Made by a program: the position numbers and the translations under genes | Notes under the pieces: generated by a model | Databases searched by the model: none | The model's input: the letters and a program-made list of their open reading frames with translations, nothing else | Told to the model about the DNA's origin: nothing | In this document: positions 1 through 7,813 of the stretch, piece by piece | Numbering within the stretch: position 1 is the stretch's first letter | Layout of the letters: every line of letters begins with the position of its first letter | Source: SIG480 sp045586595 | GTDB taxonomy: Bacteria; Bacillota; Clostridia; Oscillospirales; JAAYXM01 | Length of the DNA stretch: 31,118 bases | Direction: 5' to 3' | Assembly (NCBI GenBank): GCA_045586595.1 | Contig: JAZNAQ010000024.1 | Coordinates: 1 to 31,118 of the forward strand

Positions 1-2
1 TT

Positions 3-68
3 AAAAACCTCCATGATTTTTTAGTAATGCGGTCGCCAAACCTTTACTATTTTATCATGGAGGTTTTT
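3..68. terminator. Long two-part hairpin at the left edge, possible bidirectional terminator
   Basis: Bases 3-17 pair perfectly with 54-68 (15 bp, A5 and T5 at the ends). Inside this, a symmetric 4x4 run of T's (18-21 and 50-53) separates the outer stem from a second 6-bp stem (22-27 with 44-49) around a 16-nt loop. The T-rich outer end suits termination on either strand, but the loop is long for a simple terminator. It probably ends a gene lying left of the window. A structured small RNA or an element end cannot be excluded. Confidence 0.5.
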
Positions 69-91
69 CTCTTGCTAAAGCTTTTTATCTT

Positions 92-116
92 CCCCCAGTA
101 AAACTGGGGGTTTATT
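92..116 (+). terminator. Short GC hairpin followed by T-rich tract, plus-strand terminator
   Basis: An 8-bp stem (92-99 with 103-110, CCCCCAGT/ACTGGGGG) closes a 3-nt AAA loop and is followed on the plus strand by TTTATTT. On the minus strand the base of the stem is followed by an A-rich stretch, so the polarity favours a plus-strand transcript arriving from left of the window. No plus-strand gene is present in these first 180 bases. Confidence 0.45.
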
Positions 117-138
117 TCCACGCCTAAAGGCACCAAAC

Positions 139-176
139 AAAAACCCAACGGATGCGGATGCATCTGTTGGGTTTTT
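139..176 (-). terminator. Rho-independent terminator of the amino-acid importer operon
   Basis: Bases 139-155 pair with 160-176 (17 bp including one G-U wobble) around a GGAT loop. It begins 4 bases after the stop codon of the ATPase gene in the direction of transcription. On the minus strand the stem ends in GGGTTTTTGTTT, the usual U-tract. The symmetric A5/T5 ends could also let it act on the plus strand. Confidence 0.85.
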
Positions 177-179
177 ATA

Positions 180-959
180 TTATGCTTCGATATTGCCGAG
201 GAATGTGCGGAGCTTTTCGTTTGTTCCGCCGAGCACGTCTTCGGGCTTGCCGTCTGCCTCGATAAGCCCGTCCGCCATAAATATTATGCGGTCGGACACG
301 TCGCGCGCAAACTTCATTTCATGCGTTACGATTACCATTGTCATATCCATCTCGGCGAGCTCGCGGATAACGCGGAGGACCTCAAGCGTAAGCTGAGGGT
401 CGAGCGCGGATGTCGGCTCGTCAAAGAACAGTACCTTTGGCGAGAGTGCGAGTGCGCGCGCAATGGCAACACGCTGTTGCTGGCCGCCCGAGAGCACACA
501 CGGGTAGTTTGCCGTCTTGTCAGAAAGCCCGACGCGTTCAAGAAGCGACACTGCATTCTCGCGGATTTCGGCGAGTATCTGCTTTTTGTTCGCCTTATAG
601 TCCTGCCTTTCTTTTGCAAGAAGGCTTGGCGCGAGCATTACGTTTTCAAGCGCAGAATACTGCGGGAATAGGTTATATGACTGAAACACAAGCCCGCAGG
701 CAAGCTGCCAGCGGCGCTGGTCTGCCTTTGATTTTCCCGAGTTATTCTCTGAGTCATAAACCGTGTCGCCGTCTATTGTGATTTTGCCGCTTGTGGGGGT
801 CTCAAGCGCGTTGATACAGCGCAAAAGCGTTGTCTTTCCGCTGCCCGATGAGCCGATAATTGAGAGCACCTCACCCTTTTCCATAGAAAAGTCGATACCC
901 TTTAAAACTTCGGTCTTGCCGAAGCTTTTATAGAGATTATTAACTTCTAAAATAGCCAT
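180..959 (-). CDS. Polar amino-acid ABC transporter, ATP-binding protein (GlnQ/HisP type)
   Basis: This is the cytoplasmic ATPase of an amino-acid importer, which powers uptake through the permease encoded just upstream. Its 259 residues carry a complete nucleotide-binding domain: Walker A GSSGSGKTT (36-44), Q-loop Q93, signature LSGGQQQR (156-163), Walker B ending in D180-E181, and switch H213. Family members are usually 240-260 aa, so the length fits, apart from a short charged insertion near residues 70-82. It is the last gene of a substrate-binding protein/permease/ATPase operon, begins 3 bases after the permease stop codon, and is followed by a terminator. The substrate cannot be read from this subunit. 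The operator shared with the his operon points to histidine, by inference. Confidence 0.93.
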   Translation of the reverse strand: MAILEVNNLYKSFGKTEVLKGIDFSMEKGEVLSIIGSSGSGKTTLLRCINALETPTSGKITIDGDTVYDSENNSGKSKADQRRWQLACGLVFQSYNLFPQYSALENVMLAPSLLAKERQDYKANKKQILAEIRENAVSLLERVGLSDKTANYPCVLSGGQQQRVAIARALALSPKVLFFDEPTSALDPQLTLEVLRVIRELAEMDMTMVIVTHEMKFARDVSDRIIFMADGLIEADGKPEDVLGGTNEKLRTFLGNIEA

Positions 960-962
960 AGC

Positions 963-1670
963 TTAACCTCTGTAATAGTTTAATTTCTTCTCTATGTAGC
1001 CAAAGAGTATGGTAAGGATACCGTTAAATGCGAGGAAGTAGAGCGCGGTTGAGAAGAGGGGCCCGATAAGGCCCTGCTTTGTGAAGCGCTCGGCGCACAT
1101 GATAATCTCGGTAACTGCGACAACGCGCGCAAGAGAGGTATCCTTGACGAGCGTTATAATCTCGTTGCCTATGGGCGGGATTATGCGCTTTACAACCTGC
1201 GGGAGCACTACACGGAAAAACGTCTGGCTCTTTGTCATGCCGAGCACCTGGCCCGCTTCATACTGCCCCTTAGGTATCGCCTCTATGCCGCCGCGATATA
1301 TTTCAGAGAAGTATGCCGCGTAGTTTATCGCAAAAGCAATAAGCACGGCTGTCATACGCGAGCGCATGGGCATATCAAGCAAAAGCCCCGGAGCGTATAA
1401 TACGACAAAAATTTGGAGCATCAGGGGCGTGCCCCTGATGACCCAAACAAATGTACGTGTCAACCAGCGTATTGGCGCAAATTTTGAAATTGCGCGGAGT
1501 ATTTTATTTTTGCTTCGCTCTAAAACCCGCAGGGGTCGCCATTTTGACATTGAGCCAAACGCAACTATAAGCCCGAGCGGAATCGCCGCAAGCAGAGTTA
1601 CTGCAAATATCGTGCAGTTATCAACAAAGCCTTCGGTCAGCGAGCGGAAAGCAACTTCAAAAGTTGACAT
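963..1670 (-). CDS. Polar amino-acid ABC transporter, permease (HisM/GlnP family)
   Basis: This is a membrane permease subunit of an amino-acid importer. The 235 residues include several hydrophobic segments (about 15-37, 75-98, 105-123 and 205-225). The cytoplasmic EAA loop, which contacts the ATPase, reads EAGQVLGMTKSQTFFRVVLP (about 138-157). A conserved stretch with GNEIITLVKDTSL follows and is typical of the HisM/GlnP family. Only one permease gene is present, so it probably forms a homodimer. It starts 20 bases after the stop of the binding-protein gene, with an AAGGCGG ribosome binding site, and the ATPase gene follows almost immediately. Confidence 0.93.
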   Translation of the reverse strand: MSTFEVAFRSLTEGFVDNCTIFAVTLLAAIPLGLIVAFGSMSKWRPLRVLERSKNKILRAISKFAPIRWLTRTFVWVIRGTPLMLQIFVVLYAPGLLLDMPMRSRMTAVLIAFAINYAAYFSEIYRGGIEAIPKGQYEAGQVLGMTKSQTFFRVVLPQVVKRIIPPIGNEIITLVKDTSLARVVAVTEIIMCAERFTKQGLIGPLFSTALYFLAFNGILTILFGYIEKKLNYYRG

Positions 1671-1690
1671 AAGTTAAAATCCGCCTTTAA

Positions 1691-2536
1691 TTAGTCCTTG
1701 ATAAGAAGGTTCTGGAGCTTATACTTTGTTGCAATAGCCTCGAGCGTGCCGTCTGCGATAAGCTCATCGATTGTGTTGTTTACAACAGTTGCCATGTCTG
1801 AACCCTTGCGGAATGCAATACCATACTCCTCAGGAGCAAACTCGCGTGCTTCAACTGCAACGAGGTTCTCAAAGTCTGTACCTGCGCCGATTGAGCCGAT
1901 AGATGTTACATAGTCAACAATCGCGATGTCGGATGTGCCTGCTGCAACGTCCATAAGTGCCTTTGCCATAGAGTCAACCGGTGTAAATGCGCTGTCCTTG
2001 AAGAACTCATCAGATGTTGCAAGCTCTTCGCCGGCAGAACCTGCCTCAGCAACAACAGATGCGCCGATAACGCCCTCTGTGTACTTCTCGAGGTTTTCGC
2101 TCTTAACTACCATTACCTGTCTGTTCTGCATGTACGGGTCGGTGATTTCCATGTTAGCCTTGCGCTCATCGGTGATTGTCATACCGTTCCAGATGCAGTC
2201 GATGTTCTTTGCGTTGAGCTCGATTTCTTTTGAGTTCCAGTCGATTTCAACGAACTCAGGTGTAACGCCGACCTTCTCACAAACAGCCTTTGCAAACTCT
2301 GTTTCAAAGCCGATAAGCTCGTTTGTTGTGTTGTCGTAGTAGTTCATCGGAGCGAAGAGTGTCATACCGATAACCATCTTGCCGTTGCCTGCGATGTAAT
2401 CTGCATCGCTTGTAGCTGTAGCATCGCCGCCATCGGAGAATACGTCGCTGTCGTCAAGGTTTGCGTCGTTTCCGCAGCCTGCAAACAAGCATGTGAGCAT
2501 AGCAACTGCGAGAAGAAGTGATAAAAGCTTTTTCAT
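1691..2536 (-). CDS. Amino-acid ABC transporter substrate-binding lipoprotein
   Basis: This is the extracellular solute receptor of the importer. The N-terminus is a lipoprotein signal peptide: KK, a hydrophobic stretch, then lipobox LFAGC with the acylated Cys at residue 21. The mature part is a family 3 solute-binding domain with the usual landmarks (FETEFAKAVCEKVG, DCIWNGMTITDERK, and EYGIAFRKGSD near the C-terminus). The length of 281 aa is normal. The start has an AGGAGG ribosome binding site 9 bases upstream. It is the first gene of the three-gene importer operon and lies directly behind a strong promoter (-35 at 2606-2611, -10 at 2583-2588) that carries an operator also found at the his operon. 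Confidence 0.94.
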   Translation of the reverse strand: MKKLLSLLLAVAMLTCLFAGCGNDANLDDSDVFSDGGDATATSDADYIAGNGKMVIGMTLFAPMNYYDNTTNELIGFETEFAKAVCEKVGVTPEFVEIDWNSKEIELNAKNIDCIWNGMTITDERKANMEITDPYMQNRQVMVVKSENLEKYTEGVIGASVVAEAGSAGEELATSDEFFKDSAFTPVDSMAKALMDVAAGTSDIAIVDYVTSIGSIGAGTDFENLVAVEAREFAPEEYGIAFRKGSDMATVVNNTIDELIADGTLEAIATKYKLQNLLIKD

Positions 2537-2582
2537 AATAAATTGCCTCCTAAAAAATGATTACTTATTTAAGCGTGAGGTT

Positions 2583-2611
2583 ATTATACCACAACACTTT
2601 ACCGTTGTAAA
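2583..2611 (-). promoter_or_regulatory. Sigma-A promoter of the amino-acid importer operon
   Basis: On the minus strand, -35 TTTACA (2606-2611) and a perfect -10 TATAAT (2583-2588) are separated by 17 bases. Transcription should start near 2576, about 40 bases before the start codon of the binding-protein gene. No convincing terminator separates it from the end of the his operon (stop codon at 2631-2633), so some readthrough from the his genes is possible. Confidence 0.87.
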
Positions 2612-2614
2612 GTG
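2595..2614. promoter_or_regulatory. Candidate HisR operator at the importer promoter
   Basis: This is a perfect inverted repeat, CACTTTAC-N4-GTAAAGTG, covering the -35 box and most of the spacer. A protein bound here would block RNA polymerase. The same repeat with two changes in one arm lies at 11162-11181 over the promoter of the his operon, whose first gene encodes a TrpR-like regulator. Assigning it to that regulator is inference from the shared position and sequence. Confidence 0.7.
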
Positions 2615-2630
2615 GAAAATCGAAAAAGTT

Positions 2631-3407
2631 TTAAATTTTTTCAATTATTTCTGCGCCCAGTTTTTTTGCCCATTCGCGCCACTTATCAAACTCGCAGCAG
2701 AGGTTTTCTGCCGCGTGGCAATCGCTTGAGAGAATAAACCTGCCGCCCTTTGAGGCGATATATTTCACCTGCGCCTCTGACGGGTAGGGGGTTGTGCGAT
2801 AGCCGCGGCTTATCGCGCCGGTGTTTATTTCAAACGGAATATTTGCAGAGAGCAGTCTGTCTGCTGCCGCCTGCCATGCCGCAACATAGCGCGGATAATT
2901 CTCGTCAAAGAGGTTTTCTCGCTCTGAGAGCTTTGTTATCAAGTCAAAATGGCCTATAATATCGGGCTTCATCTTGTCGGCAATATCTGCAACGGTTTCA
3001 AAATATATCTCGCAGAGTGAGTATATATCACCGCCGAGATATTTTTCTGCCGCCGCCGCGAGAATGTCCATGCCCTCGTCAACGTGGACATACTCTCCGC
3101 CGATTTCCATATAGTGAACCGAGCCGATTATATAGTCTGCCCAAGGTGGGATGTCGCCGTAATAGTCACACTCGCACCCGCAGAGGATTTTTATTTTATC
3201 CTTATACTTCTCGCGCAGAGCGACAAGCTCCTTGCGATACTCTGCCGCATCGGGCGGCATACAGTAGCGCGTATCAAACGAGGTATAGCCGTGGCCCGAA
3301 AAGCCGAGTTCAGAAAGCCCAAGTTCTATTGCCCGCAGGACAGTTTCTTCTGCGCGGCTTTTTCCGTCGCACCAGGTTGTGTGGACGTGGTAATCTGCGC
3401 GCGTCAT
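2631..3407 (-). CDS. hisK: Histidinol-phosphatase, PHP family (HisK/HisJ)
   Basis: It should dephosphorylate L-histidinol phosphate to histidinol, the step between HisC and HisD. The 258 residues form a PHP metal-dependent phosphohydrolase domain: N-terminal DYHVHT (H7, H9), GFSGHG (about 36-41), an IGSVHYM segment, IIGHFDLI, and C-terminal SSDCH (Asp and His ligands). Bacterial HisK proteins are usually 255-280 aa. The HisB here is monofunctional and lacks the HAD phosphatase domain, so a separate phosphatase is needed, and this gene supplies it. It overlaps the hisIE stop codon by four bases (ATGA) and is the last gene of the his operon. Confidence 0.9.
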   Translation of the reverse strand: MTRADYHVHTTWCDGKSRAEETVLRAIELGLSELGFSGHGYTSFDTRYCMPPDAAEYRKELVALREKYKDKIKILCGCECDYYGDIPPWADYIIGSVHYMEIGGEYVHVDEGMDILAAAAEKYLGGDIYSLCEIYFETVADIADKMKPDIIGHFDLITKLSERENLFDENYPRYVAAWQAAADRLLSANIPFEINTGAISRGYRTTPYPSEAQVKYIASKGGRFILSSDCHAAENLCCEFDKWREWAKKLGAEIIEKI

Positions 3408-4054
3408 TTCGTCATCTTCTCCTGCTTTACCTTATGGTCTATAACGTGGCGCGAGGCAAGCTCACGGCGAATGTCTGAAAGCTCAATGCCCGACTCTATC
3501 ATAAGAACCATTACATGGTATGCAAGGTCTGCAATCTCATATATTGTCTCGGCCTTATCCTCTGCCTTAGCGGCGATGATAACCTCTGTGCTCTCCTCGC
3601 CAACCTTCTTCAGGATTTTGTCAAGACCTTTTTCAAAGAGGTATGTTGTGTATGAGCCTTCCTTCTTCTCGGTCTTTCTGCCCTTGAGCATATCCATAAG
3701 GCCATCGAGCGAGAACTCATGCAGCTCGTCGCTCTGCCATACAGGGTTTTCAAAGCACGATACCGTACCCTTATGGCAAGCGGGGCCGTCGGGCTTTACC
3801 ATGACAACAAGCGCATCGTTGTCGCAGTCGGCGGTGATTGATACTATGTGCTGATAGTTGCCGCTCGTCTCGCCCTTGAGCCAAAGCTCCTGTCTTGAGC
3901 GGCTCCAGAAGCAGGTGAGCCCCTTTTCCATAGAGATTTTAAGGCTCTCGCGGTTCATATACGCAAGAGTGAGCACGCGTTTTGTCTCCGCGTCTACAAC
4001 TATTGCAGGGATGAGCCCCTTTTCGTCAAACTTGAGTTCTTCTATATTAAGCAT
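3404..4054 (-). CDS. hisI: Bifunctional phosphoribosyl-AMP cyclohydrolase / phosphoribosyl-ATP pyrophosphatase
   Basis: A fused HisIE enzyme catalysing the second and third steps of histidine synthesis. The HisI part (about 1-110) shows the metal-binding aspartates D76, D78, D80 with C77, C93 and C100, plus the family strings CFWSRSRQELW and KPDGPACHKG. The HisE part (about 115-205) has the acidic helix KVGEESTEVIIAAK and the EIADLAYH motif. The total of 216 aa is typical of bifunctional forms. The start is preceded by AAAGGA, and 19 bases separate it from hisF. Confidence 0.95.
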   Translation of the reverse strand: MLNIEELKFDEKGLIPAIVVDAETKRVLTLAYMNRESLKISMEKGLTCFWSRSRQELWLKGETSGNYQHIVSITADCDNDALVVMVKPDGPACHKGTVSCFENPVWQSDELHEFSLDGLMDMLKGRKTEKKEGSYTTYLFEKGLDKILKKVGEESTEVIIAAKAEDKAETIYEIADLAYHVMVLMIESGIELSDIRRELASRHVIDHKVKQEKMTK

Positions 4055-4073
4055 AATAATTTATCCTTTCTTT

Positions 4074-4832
4074 TCAGAGCCTTGTCGGGATTGCTCGTTC
4101 TGACATCTCGCGCTTTAAGTCGCTTATTGCAACCTCACCGAAGTGGAAGATTGAAGCGGCAAGCCCTGCATCCACCTTGGGGAGTGTTTCAAACAATGTG
4201 ATAAAATCGCTGATACTGCCCGCGCCGCCTGAGGCGATTACGGGAACGCTAACCGCGTTGCACACGGCATCGAGCATTTCAAGGTCAAAGCCGCCCTTTA
4301 CGCCGTCGGTGTCGATTGAGTTGACAACAACCTCACCCGCACCAAGGCCAACACATTTCTTTATCCACTCTATTGCTTCCATGCCTGTGTTCTCGCGGCC
4401 GCCCTTGGCAAACACACGGAAAACTCCGTCAACGCGCTTGACATCAGCCGACAGCACAACGCACTGGTCGCCATACAGTTTCGCCGCCTCATATATAAGG
4501 TTTGGGTTGCGTATTGCGCCCGAGTTTACTGATACTTTATCCGCGCCGCATTTGAGCACGCGGTCAAAGTCTTCGGTAGTATTTATGCCGCCGCCGACAG
4601 TGAGCGGGATGAATACGCTTCTTGCCGTTTCACACAGAATGTCGGTAAAAAGCCTTCTGCCCTCGGCAGATGCGGTAATGTCGTAGAAAACAAGCTCGTC
4701 TGCGCCGCATGAACTGTAGAATTTTGCAAGCTCAACGGGCGAGGAGACATCGTTTAAGTTCTCGAAGTTTACGCCCTTGACAACGCGCCCGTCGCGCACA
4801 TCAAGGCAGGGGATGATTCTCTTTGTTATCAT
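4074..4832 (-). CDS. hisF: Imidazole glycerol phosphate synthase, cyclase subunit HisF
   Basis: HisF uses ammonia delivered by HisH to turn PRFAR into imidazole glycerol phosphate and AICAR. The 252-aa (beta/alpha)8 barrel keeps both catalytic aspartates: D11 in PCLDVRDG and D130 in SADVKRVDG. Phosphate-binding loops (TVGGGI at 78-83, and IASGGAG nearer the C-terminus) are intact. Length is standard for the family. Its start codon overlaps the hisA stop codon (ATGA), which suggests translational coupling. Confidence 0.97.
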   Translation of the reverse strand: MITKRIIPCLDVRDGRVVKGVNFENLNDVSSPVELAKFYSSCGADELVFYDITASAEGRRLFTDILCETARSVFIPLTVGGGINTTEDFDRVLKCGADKVSVNSGAIRNPNLIYEAAKLYGDQCVVLSADVKRVDGVFRVFAKGGRENTGMEAIEWIKKCVGLGAGEVVVNSIDTDGVKGGFDLEMLDAVCNAVSVPVIASGGAGSISDFITLFETLPKVDAGLAASIFHFGEVAISDLKREMSERAIPTRL

Positions 4833-5542
4833 CGTGCCACCTCGATTGCCTCAGTGAGGTCGATACTTCCTGTATAATATGCCTTGCCGATGATTGCGCC
4901 ATAAAGAGAGAGCTTGCGAAGAGCGCGTACATCGTCTATAGACGATACGCCGCCCGAGGCGATAATCTGCATTTCAAACTGCTCGGAAAGGTTGCGGTAT
5001 AGCCCGACATTCGTGCCCTTCATCGCGCCGTCCTTTGATATATCGGTACAAATCAGCGTTTTTACGCCTATATCCTGCATCTTCGAACACAGATCATATG
5101 ACGTAAGCGCACTTTTCTCGGTCCAGCCGCGCACAGCCGCAAAGCCATCCTTTATATCAACACCAACGGCTATTTTGTCGCCATATAACTTAACAGCCTC
5201 GCGCGTAAAGTCCATATCGGTAACGGCTGCTGTGCCGAGGATTACGCGGTCAATGCCTGACGAGACATACTTTTCAATTACATCGAGCGAGCGGACACCT
5301 CCGCCCACCTCGGTAAACAGGCCTGCACTCTTTTTTATCTCACAGATGGTTTCAAGGTTTGGTGTTTCGCCGCTCCTTGCCCCCTCAAGGTCAACAACGT
5401 GGATACAGCTTGCACCTTTTGCCACAAAATCGCGTGCGATTTCGGCAGGGTTATCACTGTACACCGTCATCTGGTTATAGTCGCCCTTAAACAGGCGTAC
5501 AGCTTTTTTCTCATATAAATCTATAGCCGGAAAAATCAGCAT
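4829..5542 (-). CDS. hisA: ProFAR isomerase HisA
   Basis: HisA isomerises the ProFAR aminoaldose to the aminoketose PRFAR, an Amadori rearrangement. The 237-residue barrel carries the two catalytic aspartates, D8 in FPAIDLY and D129 in VGVDIKDG, and the half-barrel phosphate loops VGGGVR (79-84) and IASGGV. It is homologous to HisF but has HisA-type signatures such as RLFKGDY. The start is preceded by GGAGGG. It begins 3 bases after the hisH stop codon and overlaps hisF by four. Confidence 0.96.
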   Translation of the reverse strand: MLIFPAIDLYEKKAVRLFKGDYNQMTVYSDNPAEIARDFVAKGASCIHVVDLEGARSGETPNLETICEIKKSAGLFTEVGGGVRSLDVIEKYVSSGIDRVILGTAAVTDMDFTREAVKLYGDKIAVGVDIKDGFAAVRGWTEKSALTSYDLCSKMQDIGVKTLICTDISKDGAMKGTNVGLYRNLSEQFEMQIIASGGVSSIDDVRALRKLSLYGAIIGKAYYTGSIDLTEAIEVAR

Positions 5543-5545
5543 TTG

Positions 5546-6163
5546 TTATCCCTCCGTTTCACAGAACGCACGGAGGATAGAAAGCCCTACCTCGCCGCTC
5601 TTCTCAGGGTGAAACTGACAACCGTAAACATTCCCGCTCGCTACTGCCGCGGTGAGCTCGGCACCGTACTCAGACGTGGCGCTTACAGAGTCTTCACAGT
5701 CGGCAGCGTAGTAGGAGTGAACGAAATACACGCAGTCACCCTCATTTATATACTTAAATATCGGGCACGGTCCGCCCTTGAACTTCAGTGCATTCCAGCC
5801 GATGTGCGGGATTTTTAACCCTTTTGGTATGACGTCTGAAATAGGTCGGACAGAGCCTTTAATAAGCCCCAAGCCCTCATGCTCTCCGTACTCGTAGCTT
5901 TTCTCAAACAAAAGCTGCATTCCGAGGCATATGCCAAGAAACGGTTTCCCGCGCTTTGCCTCGTTACATACTATCTTGTCAAGCCCCGTCGCGCGGAGCT
6001 TTTTCGCCGCGTCCTCAAACGCGCCGACTCCGGGAAGGACTATTTTATCGGCAGACCTTATCACAGCCTCGTCGGATGTTACCGTGACATCTGCGCCGAT
6101 TGCGGCAAACGATGCCGTGAGCGAGAACAGGTTGCCCACACCGTAGTCAACAATGGCTATCAT
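5546..6163 (-). CDS. hisH: Imidazole glycerol phosphate synthase, glutaminase subunit HisH
   Basis: This class I glutamine amidotransferase hydrolyses glutamine and channels ammonia to HisF. The catalytic triad is complete: C79 in FLGICLGMQ, H185 and E187 in QFHPEKSG. The N-terminal DYGVGN segment and the oxyanion region LPGVGAF (43-49) are also present. The 205-aa length is typical. Its start overlaps the hisB stop by one base (TGATG), with GGGAG upstream. Confidence 0.97.
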   Translation of the reverse strand: MIAIVDYGVGNLFSLTASFAAIGADVTVTSDEAVIRSADKIVLPGVGAFEDAAKKLRATGLDKIVCNEAKRGKPFLGICLGMQLLFEKSYEYGEHEGLGLIKGSVRPISDVIPKGLKIPHIGWNALKFKGGPCPIFKYINEGDCVYFVHSYYAADCEDSVSATSEYGAELTAAVASGNVYGCQFHPEKSGEVGLSILRAFCETEG

Positions 6164-6750
6164 CAGAGAACTCCCTTCGTGGAGGGGATTTCGTCTTTAA
6201 AGTCAGGGTCAATCTTTACAGCTTCGCGGAGCGAGCGACCGACAGACTTGAAAACACCCTCAATTATGTGGTGCGAGTTTTTTCCCGCAAGCTGTGTGAT
6301 GTGGAGAGTTGCGCCCGCCTCACGCGCAAACGCAATCCAGAACTCCTCGCAGAGCTCTGTGTCAAAGTCGCCAACCTTGACCGTGGGAATTTCAACATTA
6401 TACACAAGCATACCGCGACCTGAAAGGTCAACCGCTGACATGATAAGGGCCTCATCCATAGGCAAGAGCATATTGCCGTAACGGCATATTCCGCGCTTAT
6501 CTCCAAGCGCCTTTGTAAACGCCTGACCGAGCGCTATACCTATATCCTCAACCGTGTGGTGATAGTCTACATAGGTATCGCCCTTGCAGGAAACCTCAAG
6601 GCCAAAGCCACCGTGACGTGAAAGGAGCGTCAGCATATGGTCGAGAAAGCCACAACCGCTCGATACATCGCTTTTGCCCTTGCCGTCAAGGTTTAAAGAG
6701 AGAGAAATATCCGTCTCTGCTGTTTTTCTTTTAATCTCAGCACTTCTCAT
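6163..6750 (-). CDS. hisB: Imidazoleglycerol-phosphate dehydratase
   Basis: HisB dehydrates imidazole glycerol phosphate to imidazole acetol phosphate. The 195-aa protein is the monofunctional dehydratase only. It shows the manganese-binding histidine motifs GFLDHML (H38), DYHHTVED (H64, H65) and NSHHIIE (H160, H161), and the typical C-terminal STKGVL. The enterobacterial N-terminal HAD phosphatase domain is missing, which matches the separate PHP-type hisK at the operon end. The ribosome binding site is GGGAGG, and the gene begins one base after the hisC stop codon. Confidence 0.97.
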   Translation of the reverse strand: MRSAEIKRKTAETDISLSLNLDGKGKSDVSSGCGFLDHMLTLLSRHGGFGLEVSCKGDTYVDYHHTVEDIGIALGQAFTKALGDKRGICRYGNMLLPMDEALIMSAVDLSGRGMLVYNVEIPTVKVGDFDTELCEEFWIAFAREAGATLHITQLAGKNSHHIIEGVFKSVGRSLREAVKIDPDFKDEIPSTKGVL

Positions 6751-6751
6751 A

Positions 6752-7813
6752 TCACTTACCTCCCAGAATATCGCAAAGTGTTTTTATAAGCGCCTCCATC
6801 TCATCCCGCGCACCGATTGTTATGCGGAGATGCTCGCAAAGGCGTGGTTTATTAAAGTGGCGCACAAGTATCCCGCGCGACTTAAGCTCTCTATACAGCT
6901 TCTCGCCGCCGACTTTTTCGTGCTTTACGAATATGAAGTTTGCGCGCGAATCTGTCATTGTAAAGCCAAGTGAGCGGAGTGCCGCTTCTGTGTACGCGCG
7001 ATTTTCTTGTATCTGCTTACAATTTGCTCTTGTATACTCCTCATCCTCAAGCACGCCGAGCCCCGCCGCCATTGTCATGCGGTTTATATTATACGGGTTT
7101 GTAGAATACTTTATGGTATTGAGGTCGCGTATCAGCTCTCGGTTGCCTGCGCCAAATCCAAGGCGCGCACCCGCCATTGAGCGCGATTTTGAAAATGTCT
7201 GTATAACGAGAAGGTTGTCGTATTTCGGGATGAGGGAGAGCGCGCTCTCTGCGCCGAAATCAACATATGCCTCGTCTATAACCACAACATTTTCGGGGTT
7301 TTTCTTTATAATCTCCTCAATCTCAGAGAGCGGGAGCGCAATACCTGTCGGTGCGTTGGGGTTTGCTATGAATATTGTAGAGTTCTTATTATAATACTCC
7401 TTTGTGTCAAGCGCAAAATCCTCGCGCAGAGGTATTTCGGTATACGGCACGTTATTAAGCTCTGCGAACACCGGATAAAAGCCGTAGGTTATATCGGGAA
7501 AGAGCGCAGGGTGCTTTTCATCGCAGAATGCCATAAAAGCGAAGTTGAGTATTTCATCCGAGCCGTTTGTGACTAAAACCTCGTCAAATGAAAGCCCGCA
7601 CATCTTCGCTATTTTCTCTGTCAGCTCGCGGCACTCGGGGTCGGGGTAGAGCTGCGCCTTTTTTGCGGCTTCGGCGGCATACCTTACCGCCTTATCGGAC
7701 GGGGGAAACGGCGATTCGTTTGTGTTGAGCTTTATATATTTCATGTCCTGCGGCTGCTCACCCGGTGTATATGGCGTGAGCGCCTTATACTTTTCGCTTA
7801 AAAATCTGCTCAT
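6752..7813 (-). CDS. hisC: Histidinol-phosphate aminotransferase
   Basis: This PLP-dependent class I/II aminotransferase converts imidazole acetol phosphate and glutamate to histidinol phosphate. Expected features are LNTNESPF (29-36), NPNAPTG (151-157), the VIDEAYVDF segment (178-186), and the PLP lysine K209 in FSKSRSMAGARLGF. At 353 aa it matches the family. Its start overlaps the hisD stop codon by ATGA, with GAGGAAG as ribosome binding site. Confidence 0.95.
   Translation of the reverse strand: MSRFLSEKYKALTPYTPGEQPQDMKYIKLNTNESPFPPSDKAVRYAAEAAKKAQLYPDPECRELTEKIAKMCGLSFDEVLVTNGSDEILNFAFMAFCDEKHPALFPDITYGFYPVFAELNNVPYTEIPLREDFALDTKEYYNKNSTIFIANPNAPTGIALPLSEIEEIIKKNPENVVVIDEAYVDFGAESALSLIPKYDNLLVIQTFSKSRSMAGARLGFGAGNRELIRDLNTIKYSTNPYNINRMTMAAGLGVLEDEEYTRANCKQIQENRAYTEAALRSLGFTMTDSRANFIFVKHEKVGGEKLYRELKSRGILVRHFNKPRLCEHLRITIGARDEMEALIKTLCDILGGK

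Noticed and set aside
3084..3854. Plus-strand open frame of 256 codons
   Set aside because: It runs antisense across the hisK/hisIE junction, both of which have clear family motifs. The translated product is low in recognisable structure and has no ribosome binding site.
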